From positions 124,001-188,000 of the forward strand of contig CAKZLE010000020.1 in NCBI GenBank assembly GCA_937125225.1: a stretch of DNA of 64,000 bases. Direction: 5' to 3'. The position numbers and the translations under genes are program-made. The notes below the pieces were generated by a model. That model worked only from the letters and a program-made list of their open reading frames with translations. It searched no databases and was not told the DNA's origin. The stretch's first letter is position 1. Each line of letters starts with the position of its first letter. This DNA is from an uncultured Spirochaetia bacterium. GTDB lineage: Bacteria; Spirochaetota; Spirochaetia; CAKZLE01. This document shows positions 34,012 through 42,081 of the stretch, one piece after another.

Positions 34012-34851
34012 CTATAGATGGATAGATGCAGATTCCTCTTTTAGGATCTTTGCAAGAGTCGGGTCCTGCTTTGCATAGGCAATGATCGTTCTCAGGTACC
34101 CTTCAGGTGAACCGGTATCCAGACGCTCTCCTTCGATCGGAGTGAAGACCACTTTCTTCTGGGCCATGAGTTTCTGTAGTGCATATACATGGAAGTATTC
34201 ACCCGTTGTATGTTTGTCCCAGCCCTCCTGGAGAAAGTCGAAGATATCTGGTGTATAGAGGTATCGACCGATTGTCGCCTCTTTACTAGGTTCTTTTCCC
34301 GGTTCTGGTTTCTCAATGATCCCAGTCACATGTAGTTGATCATCATCGAGCGCAAGCACTCCGTATCGTTCAAGATTGGGTGGATTATGCATGGTTGCCA
34401 TGACTGAACATCCAGTCTTGTCATACATATCAATAAGCTGTCTACTCAAGGGTGTCTTGCCTCTATGAAGGTCATCTGGATAGGCTACGATGAAAGGTTC
34501 ATCCCCGATAGCCTCTTTTGCTTGCAGCAGGGCATGGCCGGTACCGAGCATCCTGCTCTGTCTGACAGTGATGATATTTACGGCTGGTGGTTCGATGAGT
34601 TTGAGTTTTTCTTGGTTATTCTCACTTGTGAAGAGCGTCTCGAGCTCGATCTCTCGATCGAAGTAATCATCAAGGACCTTCTTTCTTCGTGAAGTCATCA
34701 AGACGATATCGGTGATACCTGAAGCGATGAACTCCTCTATGATGAAATCGATCGATGGTTTATTGATGATCGGTAGCATCTCTTTGGGGATAGTCTTGGT
34801 AACTGGTAGAAAACGTGTTCCGTATCCTGCTGCTATGATAAGTCCCTTCAT
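34012..34851 (-). CDS. galU: UTP-glucose-1-phosphate uridylyltransferase
   Basis: A 279-residue nucleotidyltransferase making UDP-glucose: 'LIIAAGYGTRFLPVTKTIPKEMLPIINKPSIDFIIEEFI' (nucleotide-binding GxGTRxLPxTK), 'PFIVAYPDDLHRG', 'GIIEKPEPGKEPS', and 'IEGERLDTGSPEGYLRTIIAYA'. Length and motifs match GalU rather than GlmU or RfbA. It feeds cell-envelope glycan synthesis and is consistent with the neighbouring GT2 gene. Confidence 0.94.
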   Translation of the reverse strand: MKGLIIAAGYGTRFLPVTKTIPKEMLPIINKPSIDFIIEEFIASGITDIVLMTSRRKKVLDDYFDREIELETLFTSENNQEKLKLIEPPAVNIITVRQSRMLGTGHALLQAKEAIGDEPFIVAYPDDLHRGKTPLSRQLIDMYDKTGCSVMATMHNPPNLERYGVLALDDDQLHVTGIIEKPEPGKEPSKEATIGRYLYTPDIFDFLQEGWDKHTTGEYFHVYALQKLMAQKKVVFTPIEGERLDTGSPEGYLRTIIAYAKQDPTLAKILKEESASIHL

Positions 34852-34949
34852 GATCTTGAGCTCCTTGGTGTGATGATTATTGCCTTCTTTAGAGTACTCA
34901 GTGATGCAGGAAAAATCAACACTATAAGGACGCTCTTTAAGACCTCTCC

Positions 34950-34978
34950 TTGAAGAGATATAGGCATTCTGCTAGGAT
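34950..34978 (+). promoter_or_regulatory. Promoter of the EIIA/antiporter pair, likely leaderless
   Basis: TTGAAG (34950-34955), 17-bp spacer, TAGGAT (34973-34978). The ATG at 34985 is exactly seven bases after the -10 end, the usual start-site distance. Confidence 0.6.
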
Positions 34979-34984
34979 GGTGGG

Positions 34985-35431
34985 ATGAAACTAAAAAACG
35001 TATTATCAACTAGTGTAGTGAATGTATCACTCAATGGTGAGTCAAAAGAGGAGATCCTAGAGGAGCTCCTTGATATTCTCATGAAGACTGGAAAAGTATC
35101 TGATAGGGATGAGGCTCTCAAAGGCCTTTATGCTAGAGAGAAGAAGATGTCCACAGGGATACAATATGGTGTGGCAATCCCACACGCTAAGACCAAAGCG
35201 GTCAAAGAGCTTATCGCCTGTATCGGGATCAAGAAAGAGGGAGTGGATTTCGCTGCTCTTGATGGGGTAGATAGTAAGATATTCTTCATGACCCTCTCAC
35301 CTGTCGATAAGACCGGTCCTCATGTACAGTTTCTTGCAGAGATCAGTATGGTCGTGAAGACTGAAGAGGCTAGAAGCAAACTTCTGGAAGCGAGCACTGC
35401 TGAAGAAGTCCTTGCGGTATTCGGATTATAA
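34985..35431 (+). CDS. EIIA-Ntr/fructose-type PTS protein
   Basis: A 148-residue single EIIA domain: 'EILEELLDILMKTGKVSDRDEALKGLYAREKKMSTGIQYGVAIPHAKTKAV', with the phospho-accepting His in IPHAK, and 'GVDFAALDGVDSKIFFMTLSPVDKTGPHVQFLAEI'. No transport EIIB/EIIC partner is near, so it is probably a regulatory PtsN-like protein. It is followed after 13 bp by a CPA2 antiporter, repeating the arrangement at 11.4-14.2 kb. Confidence 0.9.
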   Translation: MKLKNVLSTSVVNVSLNGESKEEILEELLDILMKTGKVSDRDEALKGLYAREKKMSTGIQYGVAIPHAKTKAVKELIACIGIKKEGVDFAALDGVDSKIFFMTLSPVDKTGPHVQFLAEISMVVKTEEARSKLLEASTAEEVLAVFGL

Positions 35432-35444
35432 ATAGGAAAATCAG

Positions 35445-37067
35445 ATGACACATAAGATGCTTTTACTCTCATTACAATTAGGGATCATCGTAGTTGCTGC
35501 GAAATTCTTTGGTTGGCTCTTCGCTAAGAAACTAAAACAACCTCAAGTACTCGGTGAATTGATCGCCGGTATGCTTATTGGACCCTATACCTTAGGGGCA
35601 ATCAGTATTCATGCGCTGGAGGGACCATTATTTCCTCACAGTGGTGAAGCTATACCGGTATCTGCTGAACTCTATGGTATTGCTACCCTAGGTTCCATTA
35701 TCCTTCTGTTCGTCTCAGGACTAGAGACGGACTTGAAGACCTTCTTGAAGTTCTCTGCAAAGGGATCTGTCGTAGGGATCGGTGGTATCATCATCTCATT
35801 CCTTCTTGGTAGTGGAGTGACGGTACTTCTTAATCCAAGTGTCCATTCGATCATGGATCCTGCTGCACTATTCTTAGGGACGATATCTACTGCGACTTCG
35901 GTAGGTATCACTGCAAGGATCTTGAGTGAGAAGAAGAAACTATCGACACCGGAGGGTGTGACCATATTAGCTGCCGCAGTCCTCGATGATGTATTGAGTA
36001 TCATATTACTTTCAGTCGTAGTCGGGATCGCAGCTGTCAGTGCTGCCGGAGGTAGCATCGAATGGGGTGCAATCGGAGGAGTGGCTTTAAAAGCGATAGG
36101 CTTCTTCATCATCTGTACCGTTCTTGGTATTCTCTTAGCTCCACGGATCGTCAAAGGTCTGAAGTGGTTCAAATCATTGGATATCATCATTGGAGCCTCT
36201 ATCGGTATCGCTCTCCTATTGGCAGGGCTTTCTGAGATGGTAGGACTCGCAATGATCATTGGTGCCTATATCACCGGATTATCCTTCTCTCAAACAGATG
36301 TCTCACATGAGATCAGAGAAAAGATCGAGGGGATATATGAGTTTCTCGTACCCATATTCTTCTGTGTTATGGGTATGATGGTCAATTTCGAAGCAATGGC
36401 TGGTGTCATCTGGTTCGGTCTTGCGTTCACGGTAGTCGCCTTCATCGGTAAACTCGTTGGTTGTGGACTGCCATCGCTCTTTGTAGGTTTCAATATGCGT
36501 GGTGCCTTCAGGATCGGTGCAGGTATGCTTCCTAGAGGGGAAGTCACCCTTATCGTTGCAGGCATCGGGCTTTCCAGTGGTGCAATCGGACATGATATGT
36601 TCGGAGTAGCTATTATGACGATGCTATTTGCCAGCATTGCAGCACCCCCACTACTGATCAAGAGTTTCTCAGGTGGTTCCGGCTATCGGACGACCCTCGA
36701 GGAGAAGGACGAGGCGGTCTCCATCGAATTGGAGTTCCCCTCCAAGATGGCAGCCGATTTTATGAGAAGATCATTAGCTGATGGTTTCAGGACTGAGGGC
36801 TTCTTTGTGAATAGGCTAGATCATAACGCCCATGTCTATCAGTTGAGAATGGATATGATCGTACTGACTCTCATTCAGGACAAAGAGCATATCGTCCTAA
36901 ATACTCCTCCAGAGCATGAACAGTTCGTCAGACTCATGATGATGGAACAGTTGTTAACGTTCAAGGACTTCCTGTCAGGTCTTGAATCAATGAAAAGTCC
37001 TGATATGATGGGAGCAGAGCTTCTCATGGGTATGTTCGCCCAAGAAGACAGTAAGAAGAATAAGTAA
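35445..37067 (+). CDS. CPA2-family cation/proton antiporter with soluble C-terminal domain
   Basis: 540 residues. About 12 membrane segments over residues ~1-400 ('LKQPQVLGELIAGMLIGPYTLGAIS', 'LFVSGLETDLKTFLKFS', 'AAVLDDVLSIILLSVVVGI' with the conserved Asp-Asp of the ion site). It ends in a ~125-residue soluble tail ('AVSIELEFPSKMAADFMRRSLADGFRTEGFFVNRLDHNAHVYQLRMDMIVLTL') that is not a TrkA-N domain. The tail may be where the cognate EIIA acts (inference). A paralogue lies at 11424. Confidence 0.88.
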   Translation: MTHKMLLLSLQLGIIVVAAKFFGWLFAKKLKQPQVLGELIAGMLIGPYTLGAISIHALEGPLFPHSGEAIPVSAELYGIATLGSIILLFVSGLETDLKTFLKFSAKGSVVGIGGIIISFLLGSGVTVLLNPSVHSIMDPAALFLGTISTATSVGITARILSEKKKLSTPEGVTILAAAVLDDVLSIILLSVVVGIAAVSAAGGSIEWGAIGGVALKAIGFFIICTVLGILLAPRIVKGLKWFKSLDIIIGASIGIALLLAGLSEMVGLAMIIGAYITGLSFSQTDVSHEIREKIEGIYEFLVPIFFCVMGMMVNFEAMAGVIWFGLAFTVVAFIGKLVGCGLPSLFVGFNMRGAFRIGAGMLPRGEVTLIVAGIGLSSGAIGHDMFGVAIMTMLFASIAAPPLLIKSFSGGSGYRTTLEEKDEAVSIELEFPSKMAADFMRRSLADGFRTEGFFVNRLDHNAHVYQLRMDMIVLTLIQDKEHIVLNTPPEHEQFVRLMMMEQLLTFKDFLSGLESMKSPDMMGAELLMGMFAQEDSKKNK

Positions 37068-37099
37068 CCCTCTTCTGTAGAGGGATAAGGAATCATAGA

Positions 37100-37585
37100 A
37101 TGAAGAATGCACTCAGATTCGCAATATTGGTTTGTTTCTTTGTCGTTGTATTCATACCAATCAAGATTGAGTATGAATGGATCGTTTGGACTCTGATCCT
37201 CGCTATGTTAGGGCTTGTCGGTGCATACTTCTGGGCTTTGTACGGAGTCAGTGAGAAGCAGGCAGCACAGCTTGTCGATGGGGATGAGGAGATAAGATAC
37301 TCCAAGTTCTCAGGGATCGTGACCGGCTATGGAAAAGCTCAGGACCTGATCAGAGGTCGTCTTCTCATCACAGACAAACGGCTTGTCTTCATCAAGAAAG
37401 AGGATAAGAGTTATGAGATCTCAGAATCTCTCTCTCTAGAGCTCCTGTCTGAATACAGTACTGCTAAACTGTTATCCTTCCGTAAAGGGCTCATCGTCAC
37501 CCTGACAGATGAGACTGAATACCGTCTTGTGATAACAGGATTGAAGAAAGAGGAGAGTCGTATCCGTACTGCTCTCGGTTGGTAG
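37100..37585 (+). CDS. Membrane protein with PH/GRAM-like cytoplasmic domain
   Basis: 161 residues with two N-terminal membrane helices ('FAILVCFFVVVFIPI', 'IVWTLILAMLGLVGAYFWALYGV'). A ~100-residue beta-rich domain, 'GRLLITDKRLVFIKKEDKSYEISESLSLELLSEY', resembles bacterial PH/GRAM domains. 32 bp after the antiporter, so possibly the third gene of that operon. No specific function recognised. Confidence 0.65.
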   Translation: MKNALRFAILVCFFVVVFIPIKIEYEWIVWTLILAMLGLVGAYFWALYGVSEKQAAQLVDGDEEIRYSKFSGIVTGYGKAQDLIRGRLLITDKRLVFIKKEDKSYEISESLSLELLSEYSTAKLLSFRKGLIVTLTDETEYRLVITGLKKEESRIRTALGW

Positions 37586-37702
37586 TTTCCCTAACAGGTA
37601 AAGATATACCTCATAGATATTCCATGAACTCATAATTGTTCGAATTCATACACCACTCTAAAGTATAGTCAGATTCACTGCAGGAATCATTAGGAGAGAT
37701 GT

Positions 37703-38251
37703 ATGAAAATGAAACGGTCGATCTCTATAGTGTTGATGTTACTGGTCTGTATGAACCTCCTCGCTGAAGAGGGGAGCACTCAGGTCAGGATAGGTCTGTT
37801 CTCAGACCTATCGGTCATCGATACCTTATGGACAGATCATTGGTATCTCCATGGGGGTATCAGGCTCGGGTTCGAGGACTCATTGGTCCTCGAGTTGCCG
37901 CTGACCTTCGTCTCAGGGGTTGATGGACATCAACTCCTCGATACGGGGCTTCTCTGCAAGTACTATCCGTTTGATTCACGCTTCTGGTTGGGTGCTACGC
38001 TCTTTCAAGGTATCACCCTCTTAGGTGATGAGAGACCGAATGATTGGTATCTCTACCTACAGGAGTTCTCTAGTGGGTATACAATACCGATCACTGAGGG
38101 CCTTTATCTTGAACCCTCGATAAATCTTCGTGATCCGAACGGTATCTTTCATGACAGTCTCTCCTCAGTCTCAGAATACCTTCCAGGTTATTCCCGGTTG
38201 CGTTTCTGTCTAAATCTCGGCTGGAGAGGAGTCTCTCTGACTCTTCGGTAA
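37703..38251 (+). CDS. Exported protein of unknown function
   Basis: A 182-residue protein with a signal peptide 'MKMKRSISIVLMLLVCMNLLAEEG' and a beta-rich mature region with alternating aromatic residues, ending 'RFCLNLGWRGVSLTLR'. Possibly a small outer-membrane barrel. AGGAGAG lies just before the ATG. The lipoprotein gene follows after 24 bp. Confidence 0.6.
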   Translation: MKMKRSISIVLMLLVCMNLLAEEGSTQVRIGLFSDLSVIDTLWTDHWYLHGGIRLGFEDSLVLELPLTFVSGVDGHQLLDTGLLCKYYPFDSRFWLGATLFQGITLLGDERPNDWYLYLQEFSSGYTIPITEGLYLEPSINLRDPNGIFHDSLSSVSEYLPGYSRLRFCLNLGWRGVSLTLR

Positions 38252-38275
38252 TGCCACGTTGAAAAAAGGAGTCAT

Positions 38276-39139
38276 ATGAACAATCTATTGAACAAGTGTA
38301 TTTCGATTATTCTGCTTATCTCTTTTACCGGATGTACTTTGATTACTCCTGAAGCTATCAGGCTCATCGATCATGTCAGTGATGATGAGTTAGAGGATGC
38401 TGTAGAGAAGATCATCGTCGAACATTGGGATTCGATCGAAGAATTCGTTGAGGAACCACCAGATGGGAGTAGAAGTGTCAGAGAACTCGATGCTCGAACG
38501 ATAGTCGAGAATGCCATGGGCGAGGAGCAGGGCCGTGAGTATATGGAGTTCTGTTATTCAGTAGCGAATGGTGCAGATGTCGACACCGTCCTCTATCAGG
38601 CCGAAGGGCTACTCTCTGATGAGAATTATGCTCTACTGATGGAAAAGGTCGATGAGAATAGCAGGATGCTCAGATCTCAGTATGCTACGAGAATCTTTGA
38701 GGTCGATGAGGAAAACCAGATCGAGTTCTACAATGATCTGGAAAAACTTGTTGTCACCACTACGGTTCTCCTGACTGCTGCGATCATCTACTCCTTTATG
38801 CCTCATGCCTTCTATTGGGGAAAGATCACAGCCCTTGCTGCGATCAGTGTCTCTGCAGGAGCCGTCGCAGCGACTATTATGTCGATCTACTCCTGGTACC
38901 AGACAGATCAGGATCCATTCTTGGCCTTCAAGGATTGGTTAGGTATGGTCACAGAAGAACCCTATGCTGCCTATCTTATGGTCTGCTCTGTACTTACTTT
39001 GGGACAATCAATGAAGTTCAGCCCGATAAGTACTGGTGCTATTATCGGGGTCTTTGCTATCTATAATGCTTTGAGCATCTTCAAAGAGATGCTTGAAGCC
39101 TATGGAGAGGATGGCTTCGGATCTGAAGGAGAGGACTAG
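38276..39139 (+). CDS. Lipoprotein with C-terminal membrane segments, unknown function
   Basis: 287 residues. The N-terminus 'CISIILLISFTGCTLITPEAI' has lipobox FTGC. Residues ~30-160 are acidic and helical. Residues ~155-275 contain three or four hydrophobic segments ('VVTTTVLLTAAIIYSFM', 'ITALAAISVSAGAVAATIMSIYSWY', 'AAYLMVCSVLTLG', 'STGAIIGVFAIYNALSIF'). A lipid-anchored protein that is also polytopic is uncommon. AAAGGAG precedes the ATG. No family recognised. Confidence 0.6.
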   Translation: MNNLLNKCISIILLISFTGCTLITPEAIRLIDHVSDDELEDAVEKIIVEHWDSIEEFVEEPPDGSRSVRELDARTIVENAMGEEQGREYMEFCYSVANGADVDTVLYQAEGLLSDENYALLMEKVDENSRMLRSQYATRIFEVDEENQIEFYNDLEKLVVTTTVLLTAAIIYSFMPHAFYWGKITALAAISVSAGAVAATIMSIYSWYQTDQDPFLAFKDWLGMVTEEPYAAYLMVCSVLTLGQSMKFSPISTGAIIGVFAIYNALSIFKEMLEAYGEDGFGSEGED

Positions 39140-39150
39140 AGATGAGAGGA

Positions 39151-39173
39151 GACAGGGGGGATCCCCCTCTGTC
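39151..39173 (+). terminator. Possible terminator hairpin
   Basis: GACAGGGGGGATCCCCCTCTGTC forms a strong GC-rich hairpin 12 bp after the lipoprotein stop. The following T-tract is interrupted (CTTCTTCATGTTTGTTT). Confidence 0.5.
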
Positions 39174-39270
39174 TGACTCCTTCTTCATGTTTGTTTATCC
39201 TATTCAAAGAGTGCATTACATACTACGATGTATATGATGCGTCACATGATCAGAGAATAGGAGAGTGAGT

Positions 39271-40431
39271 ATGAAGAGGATGCGAATAGGGATCATAGGT
39301 CATCAGTTCATGGGGAGAGCTCATAGTAATGCTTGGCTACAGGCACCGAGATTCTTCGATCTCGATATCGAACCGGTATTGCAGATAGCCTGTGGAAGAA
39401 GGCTGCTCCCACTCAAGGAGTTTGCCGAAAATTGGGGATGGAAGGAGATCGAGACTGATTGGAGAAGAGTCGTTGATAGGGATGATATTGATATCATCGA
39501 TATCGCAGCACCGCAATATCTTCATCATGAGATAGCAGTAGCTGCATTAAAGGCTGGAAAGCATGTATTTCTAGAGAAACCGATGGCGATGACAGTCGAA
39601 CAGGCTCAGGAGATGGAGGCAACTGCTCTCATCTCTGGAAAGGTACATTATCTCAATCACAACTATCGCAGGTGTCCGGCTGTAAGGTTGGCTAAGAATA
39701 TGATTGATGAGGGTAAGATCGGTCGTATCTTCCACTGGAGAGGCGCCTATCTTCAGGATTGGTTAACAGATCCTGAATTCCCTCTCACCTGGCAGCTCGA
39801 AAAAGAGAAGGCGGGATCTGGAGCCCAGGCGGATCTGAACTCTCATAGTATAGACCTCGCTCGATATCTTGTTGGAGAGATCTCTCAAGTGACGGGAATG
39901 ACCGCACAGTTCGTTTCAGAACGTCCTCTGCCGAATAAGAACGCTGCTGCATTCAAAGGTGGCTCAAGTGGTGAGGGAATGGGAAAGGTGACTGTCGAAG
40001 ATGCCTCTTTTATGACAGTTCGGTTCGTAAACGGTGCATTAGGATCATTTGAAGCCTCACGATTCGCTGTGGGACGAAAGAATTATAACCTCTTTGAGAT
40101 CTATGGTTCAAAGGGATCAGTGAGCTTCAATCTAGAGAGGATGAATGAGCTGCAGTATTACAATAATGATGATCAATATGGGGAGAAGGGCTTCCGTACA
40201 ATACTCGCGACTGATCCTAGCCATGATTATATTACTAATTGGTGGCCACCTGGACATATCATCGGTTATGAACATGAGTTCGTACATGCAATGGTGGATT
40301 TTCTAGGTGCAATCAGTAAAGGACAAGAGATTCATCCGAACTTTACCGATGGAGTCAGAGAGATGGAGATTCTCGAAGCGGGCTTACGGTCGGCTGAAGA
40401 GGGTAGGATGATCGAGCTGGAAACTTTATGA
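39271..40431 (+). CDS. Gfo/Idh/MocA-family NAD(P)-dependent oxidoreductase
   Basis: 386 residues. N-terminal Rossmann domain 'RIGIIGHQFMGRAHSNAW'. The family's catalytic-loop signature reads 'GKHVFLEKPMAMTVEQAQEM' (EKP), and the C-terminal GFO_IDH domain includes 'GSGAQADLNSHSIDLARYLVGEISQVTGM' with the conserved Asp/His. Members act on sugars, inositols and related polyols. ATG 39271 is favoured: AGGAG is seven bases upstream, too near to the track's GTG 39265. Confidence 0.92.
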   Translation: MKRMRIGIIGHQFMGRAHSNAWLQAPRFFDLDIEPVLQIACGRRLLPLKEFAENWGWKEIETDWRRVVDRDDIDIIDIAAPQYLHHEIAVAALKAGKHVFLEKPMAMTVEQAQEMEATALISGKVHYLNHNYRRCPAVRLAKNMIDEGKIGRIFHWRGAYLQDWLTDPEFPLTWQLEKEKAGSGAQADLNSHSIDLARYLVGEISQVTGMTAQFVSERPLPNKNAAAFKGGSSGEGMGKVTVEDASFMTVRFVNGALGSFEASRFAVGRKNYNLFEIYGSKGSVSFNLERMNELQYYNNDDQYGEKGFRTILATDPSHDYITNWWPPGHIIGYEHEFVHAMVDFLGAISKGQEIHPNFTDGVREMEILEAGLRSAEEGRMIELETL

Positions 40432-40456
40432 TTTGATTGTTTCTATAAATAGTAAC

Positions 40457-40485
40457 TTGACATATTGACTCCTCTTTGCTATTCT
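40457..40485 (+). promoter_or_regulatory. trp operon promoter
   Basis: TTGACA (40457-40462), 17-bp spacer, TATTCT (40480-40485). The transcript would start near 40492, upstream of the leader peptide. Confidence 0.85.
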
Positions 40486-40526
40486 CTACCTGATGTTTCT
40501 TTTGATAGAAACAAGGAGAGTAGGAC

Positions 40527-40586
40527 ATGCTGAGAGAAAAACAGATTATTCCGACCCATACCAATTGGTGGCACACCTCAAGATAG
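40527..40586 (+). CDS. trpL: trp leader peptide with tandem Trp codons
   Basis: A 19-codon ORF, MLREKQIIPTHTNWWHTSR, between promoter and trpE with its own ribosome site (AAGGAG). Codons 14-15 (40566-40571) are TGG TGG, the classic arrangement by which ribosome stalling senses low charged tRNA-Trp. It is too short for the ORF track. The downstream terminator and the trpE start complete the attenuation layout. Confidence 0.93.
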   Translation: MLREKQIIPTHTNWWHTSR

Positions 40587-40621
40587 CTCTGAAGATAGTT
40601 CAGGGCTCATTGTTGTGCTCT

Positions 40622-40672
40622 GGATGGTGATAATGAATATTATACAGATCCTGGGAACGGGGTCTTTTTTTT
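40622..40672 (+). terminator. trp attenuator (terminator with candidate antiterminator)
   Basis: Terminator: AGATCC (40646-40651) pairs with GGGTCT (40660-40665, one G-U), followed by eight T. Candidate antiterminator: GGAT (40622-40625) pairs with ATCC (40648-40651), enclosing ATAAT/ATTAT, and would sequester the 5' arm of the terminator. A further 9-bp hairpin lies at 40585-40607. Pairing choices were made by eye. Confidence 0.8.
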
Positions 40673-40685
40673 ATGGGAGAGAAAG

Positions 40686-42080
40686 ATGAGAACAGATAGT
40701 ATATTACGGATGGTAGGAGGAGAGCGGTTCACCCCTTGCGGACTGGCTGGTAAGTTCGCGGCGAAGGTCCTATTGGAATCCTCTTCGCTCATGAGTGGTA
40801 GAGAACGGTACTCGATGCTGGTCCTCGATGAGGCCTTCAGTGTCGTTCAGGACGGTGATGATGTATGTATGATAGAAGGTGAGAATAAGTCAATCATCGG
40901 TGAACCTGGAGAGGATATCCTTGATGTCCTTCCGAAATTCGCCAAACAGAATCCCATCCTTCATGACTTCCCTTGTCCCACAGGTGGTGTAGGATACCTC
41001 TCATATGAGTTCTCAAGACTCTGTGATACGATATCATTCAGAGAGAAGAAGGATCCTTTAGGAATCTATGATGCCCATTTCCTCTTTGGTCATATCTATG
41101 TGATCTTTGATCATGCGACTGATCTTATCTATATCCTCGGGGTCAACTATCATGAATCGGTCATAGACCTAGAAGCGGCAGTAGATCATGTGATCAGCAG
41201 GATGAATGATCTGGACTTCAACTATCTTGCGACACCTGAACCCCCGAAGGTCATGAGACTGCTCAAGGATGAGGAGACAGACAGGGCCTTCCTCGAAGGA
41301 GTCGGAGTTCTTCGAGATGAGATCATCAAAGGGAATCTCTTACAGGGAGTACTCTCTAGAAGACTCTATGTAGAGACTGACCTCTCTGCTTTTGATGCCT
41401 TCAAGCAGTTGCGTACTATCAATCCTTCACCCTATATGTTTTATCTTGATTTCTCCTCTTTCGAGATCTTCGGGGCCTCTCCAGAGGTCATGGTGAAGGT
41501 CCGAGGAGATAAGGCGATCGTAAGACCTATTGCGGGGACCCGACGTAGAGGAAAGGATGCCGAACAGGATGCCGCTTTGGAGAAAGACCTTCTATCTGAC
41601 CCAAAAGAGCGTGCAGAGCATGTGATGCTCATAGACCTGGCAAGGAATGACCTCGGACGAGTCTGTCGAACAGGGTCGATCGAACTGACTGAGAACATGG
41701 GGATCGAGAGATACTCACATGTGATGCATATCGTATCAGAGGTCGAAGGAACGACCAAAGATTCGGTAACTGCTGCAGATGTCATCAGAGCCACGTTCCC
41801 TGCAGGTACGGTATCAGGAGCCCCTAAGATCCAGGCGATCAAGACAGTCGATGCTCTCGAACCGGAGAAGAGGACCTTCTATGCAGGTCTGATCGGTTAT
41901 ATGGAGGGAGATGGTAATCTAGATACTTGTATCTCGATCCGTACGGCTTTGAAGAAAGATAATAAGATCATCCTGCAGAGTGGTGCAGGGATAGTGTATG
42001 ACTCAGTTCCTGAGAGAGAGCTGGAAGAGACCAATGAGAAACTCAGAGCCATGGCTAAGAGCCTTGGACTGGAGGTGTGA
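40686..42080 (+). CDS. trpE: Anthranilate synthase component I
   Basis: 464 residues, converting chorismate and ammonia (from TrpG) to anthranilate. Chorismate-binding core: 'RDEIIKGNLLQGVLSRRL', 'SPEVMVKVRGDKAIVRPIAGTRRRG', 'EHVMLIDLARNDLGRVCRTGSIEL', 'TFPAGTVSGAPKIQAI'. PabB is similar, but position as first trp gene behind a Trp-rich leader peptide decides TrpE. One base separates its stop from the trpGD ATG. Confidence 0.95.
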   Translation: MRTDSILRMVGGERFTPCGLAGKFAAKVLLESSSLMSGRERYSMLVLDEAFSVVQDGDDVCMIEGENKSIIGEPGEDILDVLPKFAKQNPILHDFPCPTGGVGYLSYEFSRLCDTISFREKKDPLGIYDAHFLFGHIYVIFDHATDLIYILGVNYHESVIDLEAAVDHVISRMNDLDFNYLATPEPPKVMRLLKDEETDRAFLEGVGVLRDEIIKGNLLQGVLSRRLYVETDLSAFDAFKQLRTINPSPYMFYLDFSSFEIFGASPEVMVKVRGDKAIVRPIAGTRRRGKDAEQDAALEKDLLSDPKERAEHVMLIDLARNDLGRVCRTGSIELTENMGIERYSHVMHIVSEVEGTTKDSVTAADVIRATFPAGTVSGAPKIQAIKTVDALEPEKRTFYAGLIGYMEGDGNLDTCISIRTALKKDNKIILQSGAGIVYDSVPERELEETNEKLRAMAKSLGLEV

Positions 42081-42081
42081 T

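Noticed and set aside
35672-36259. 195-aa antisense ORF across the antiporter gene
   Set aside because: Low-complexity shadow of a membrane protein frame, with no independent signals.
40585-40607. 9-bp hairpin after the trp leader as the antiterminator itself
   Set aside because: It does not involve the terminator arms, and a ribosome at the leader stop would cover its 5' arm, giving the wrong logic. The GGAT/ATCC pairing is a better candidate.
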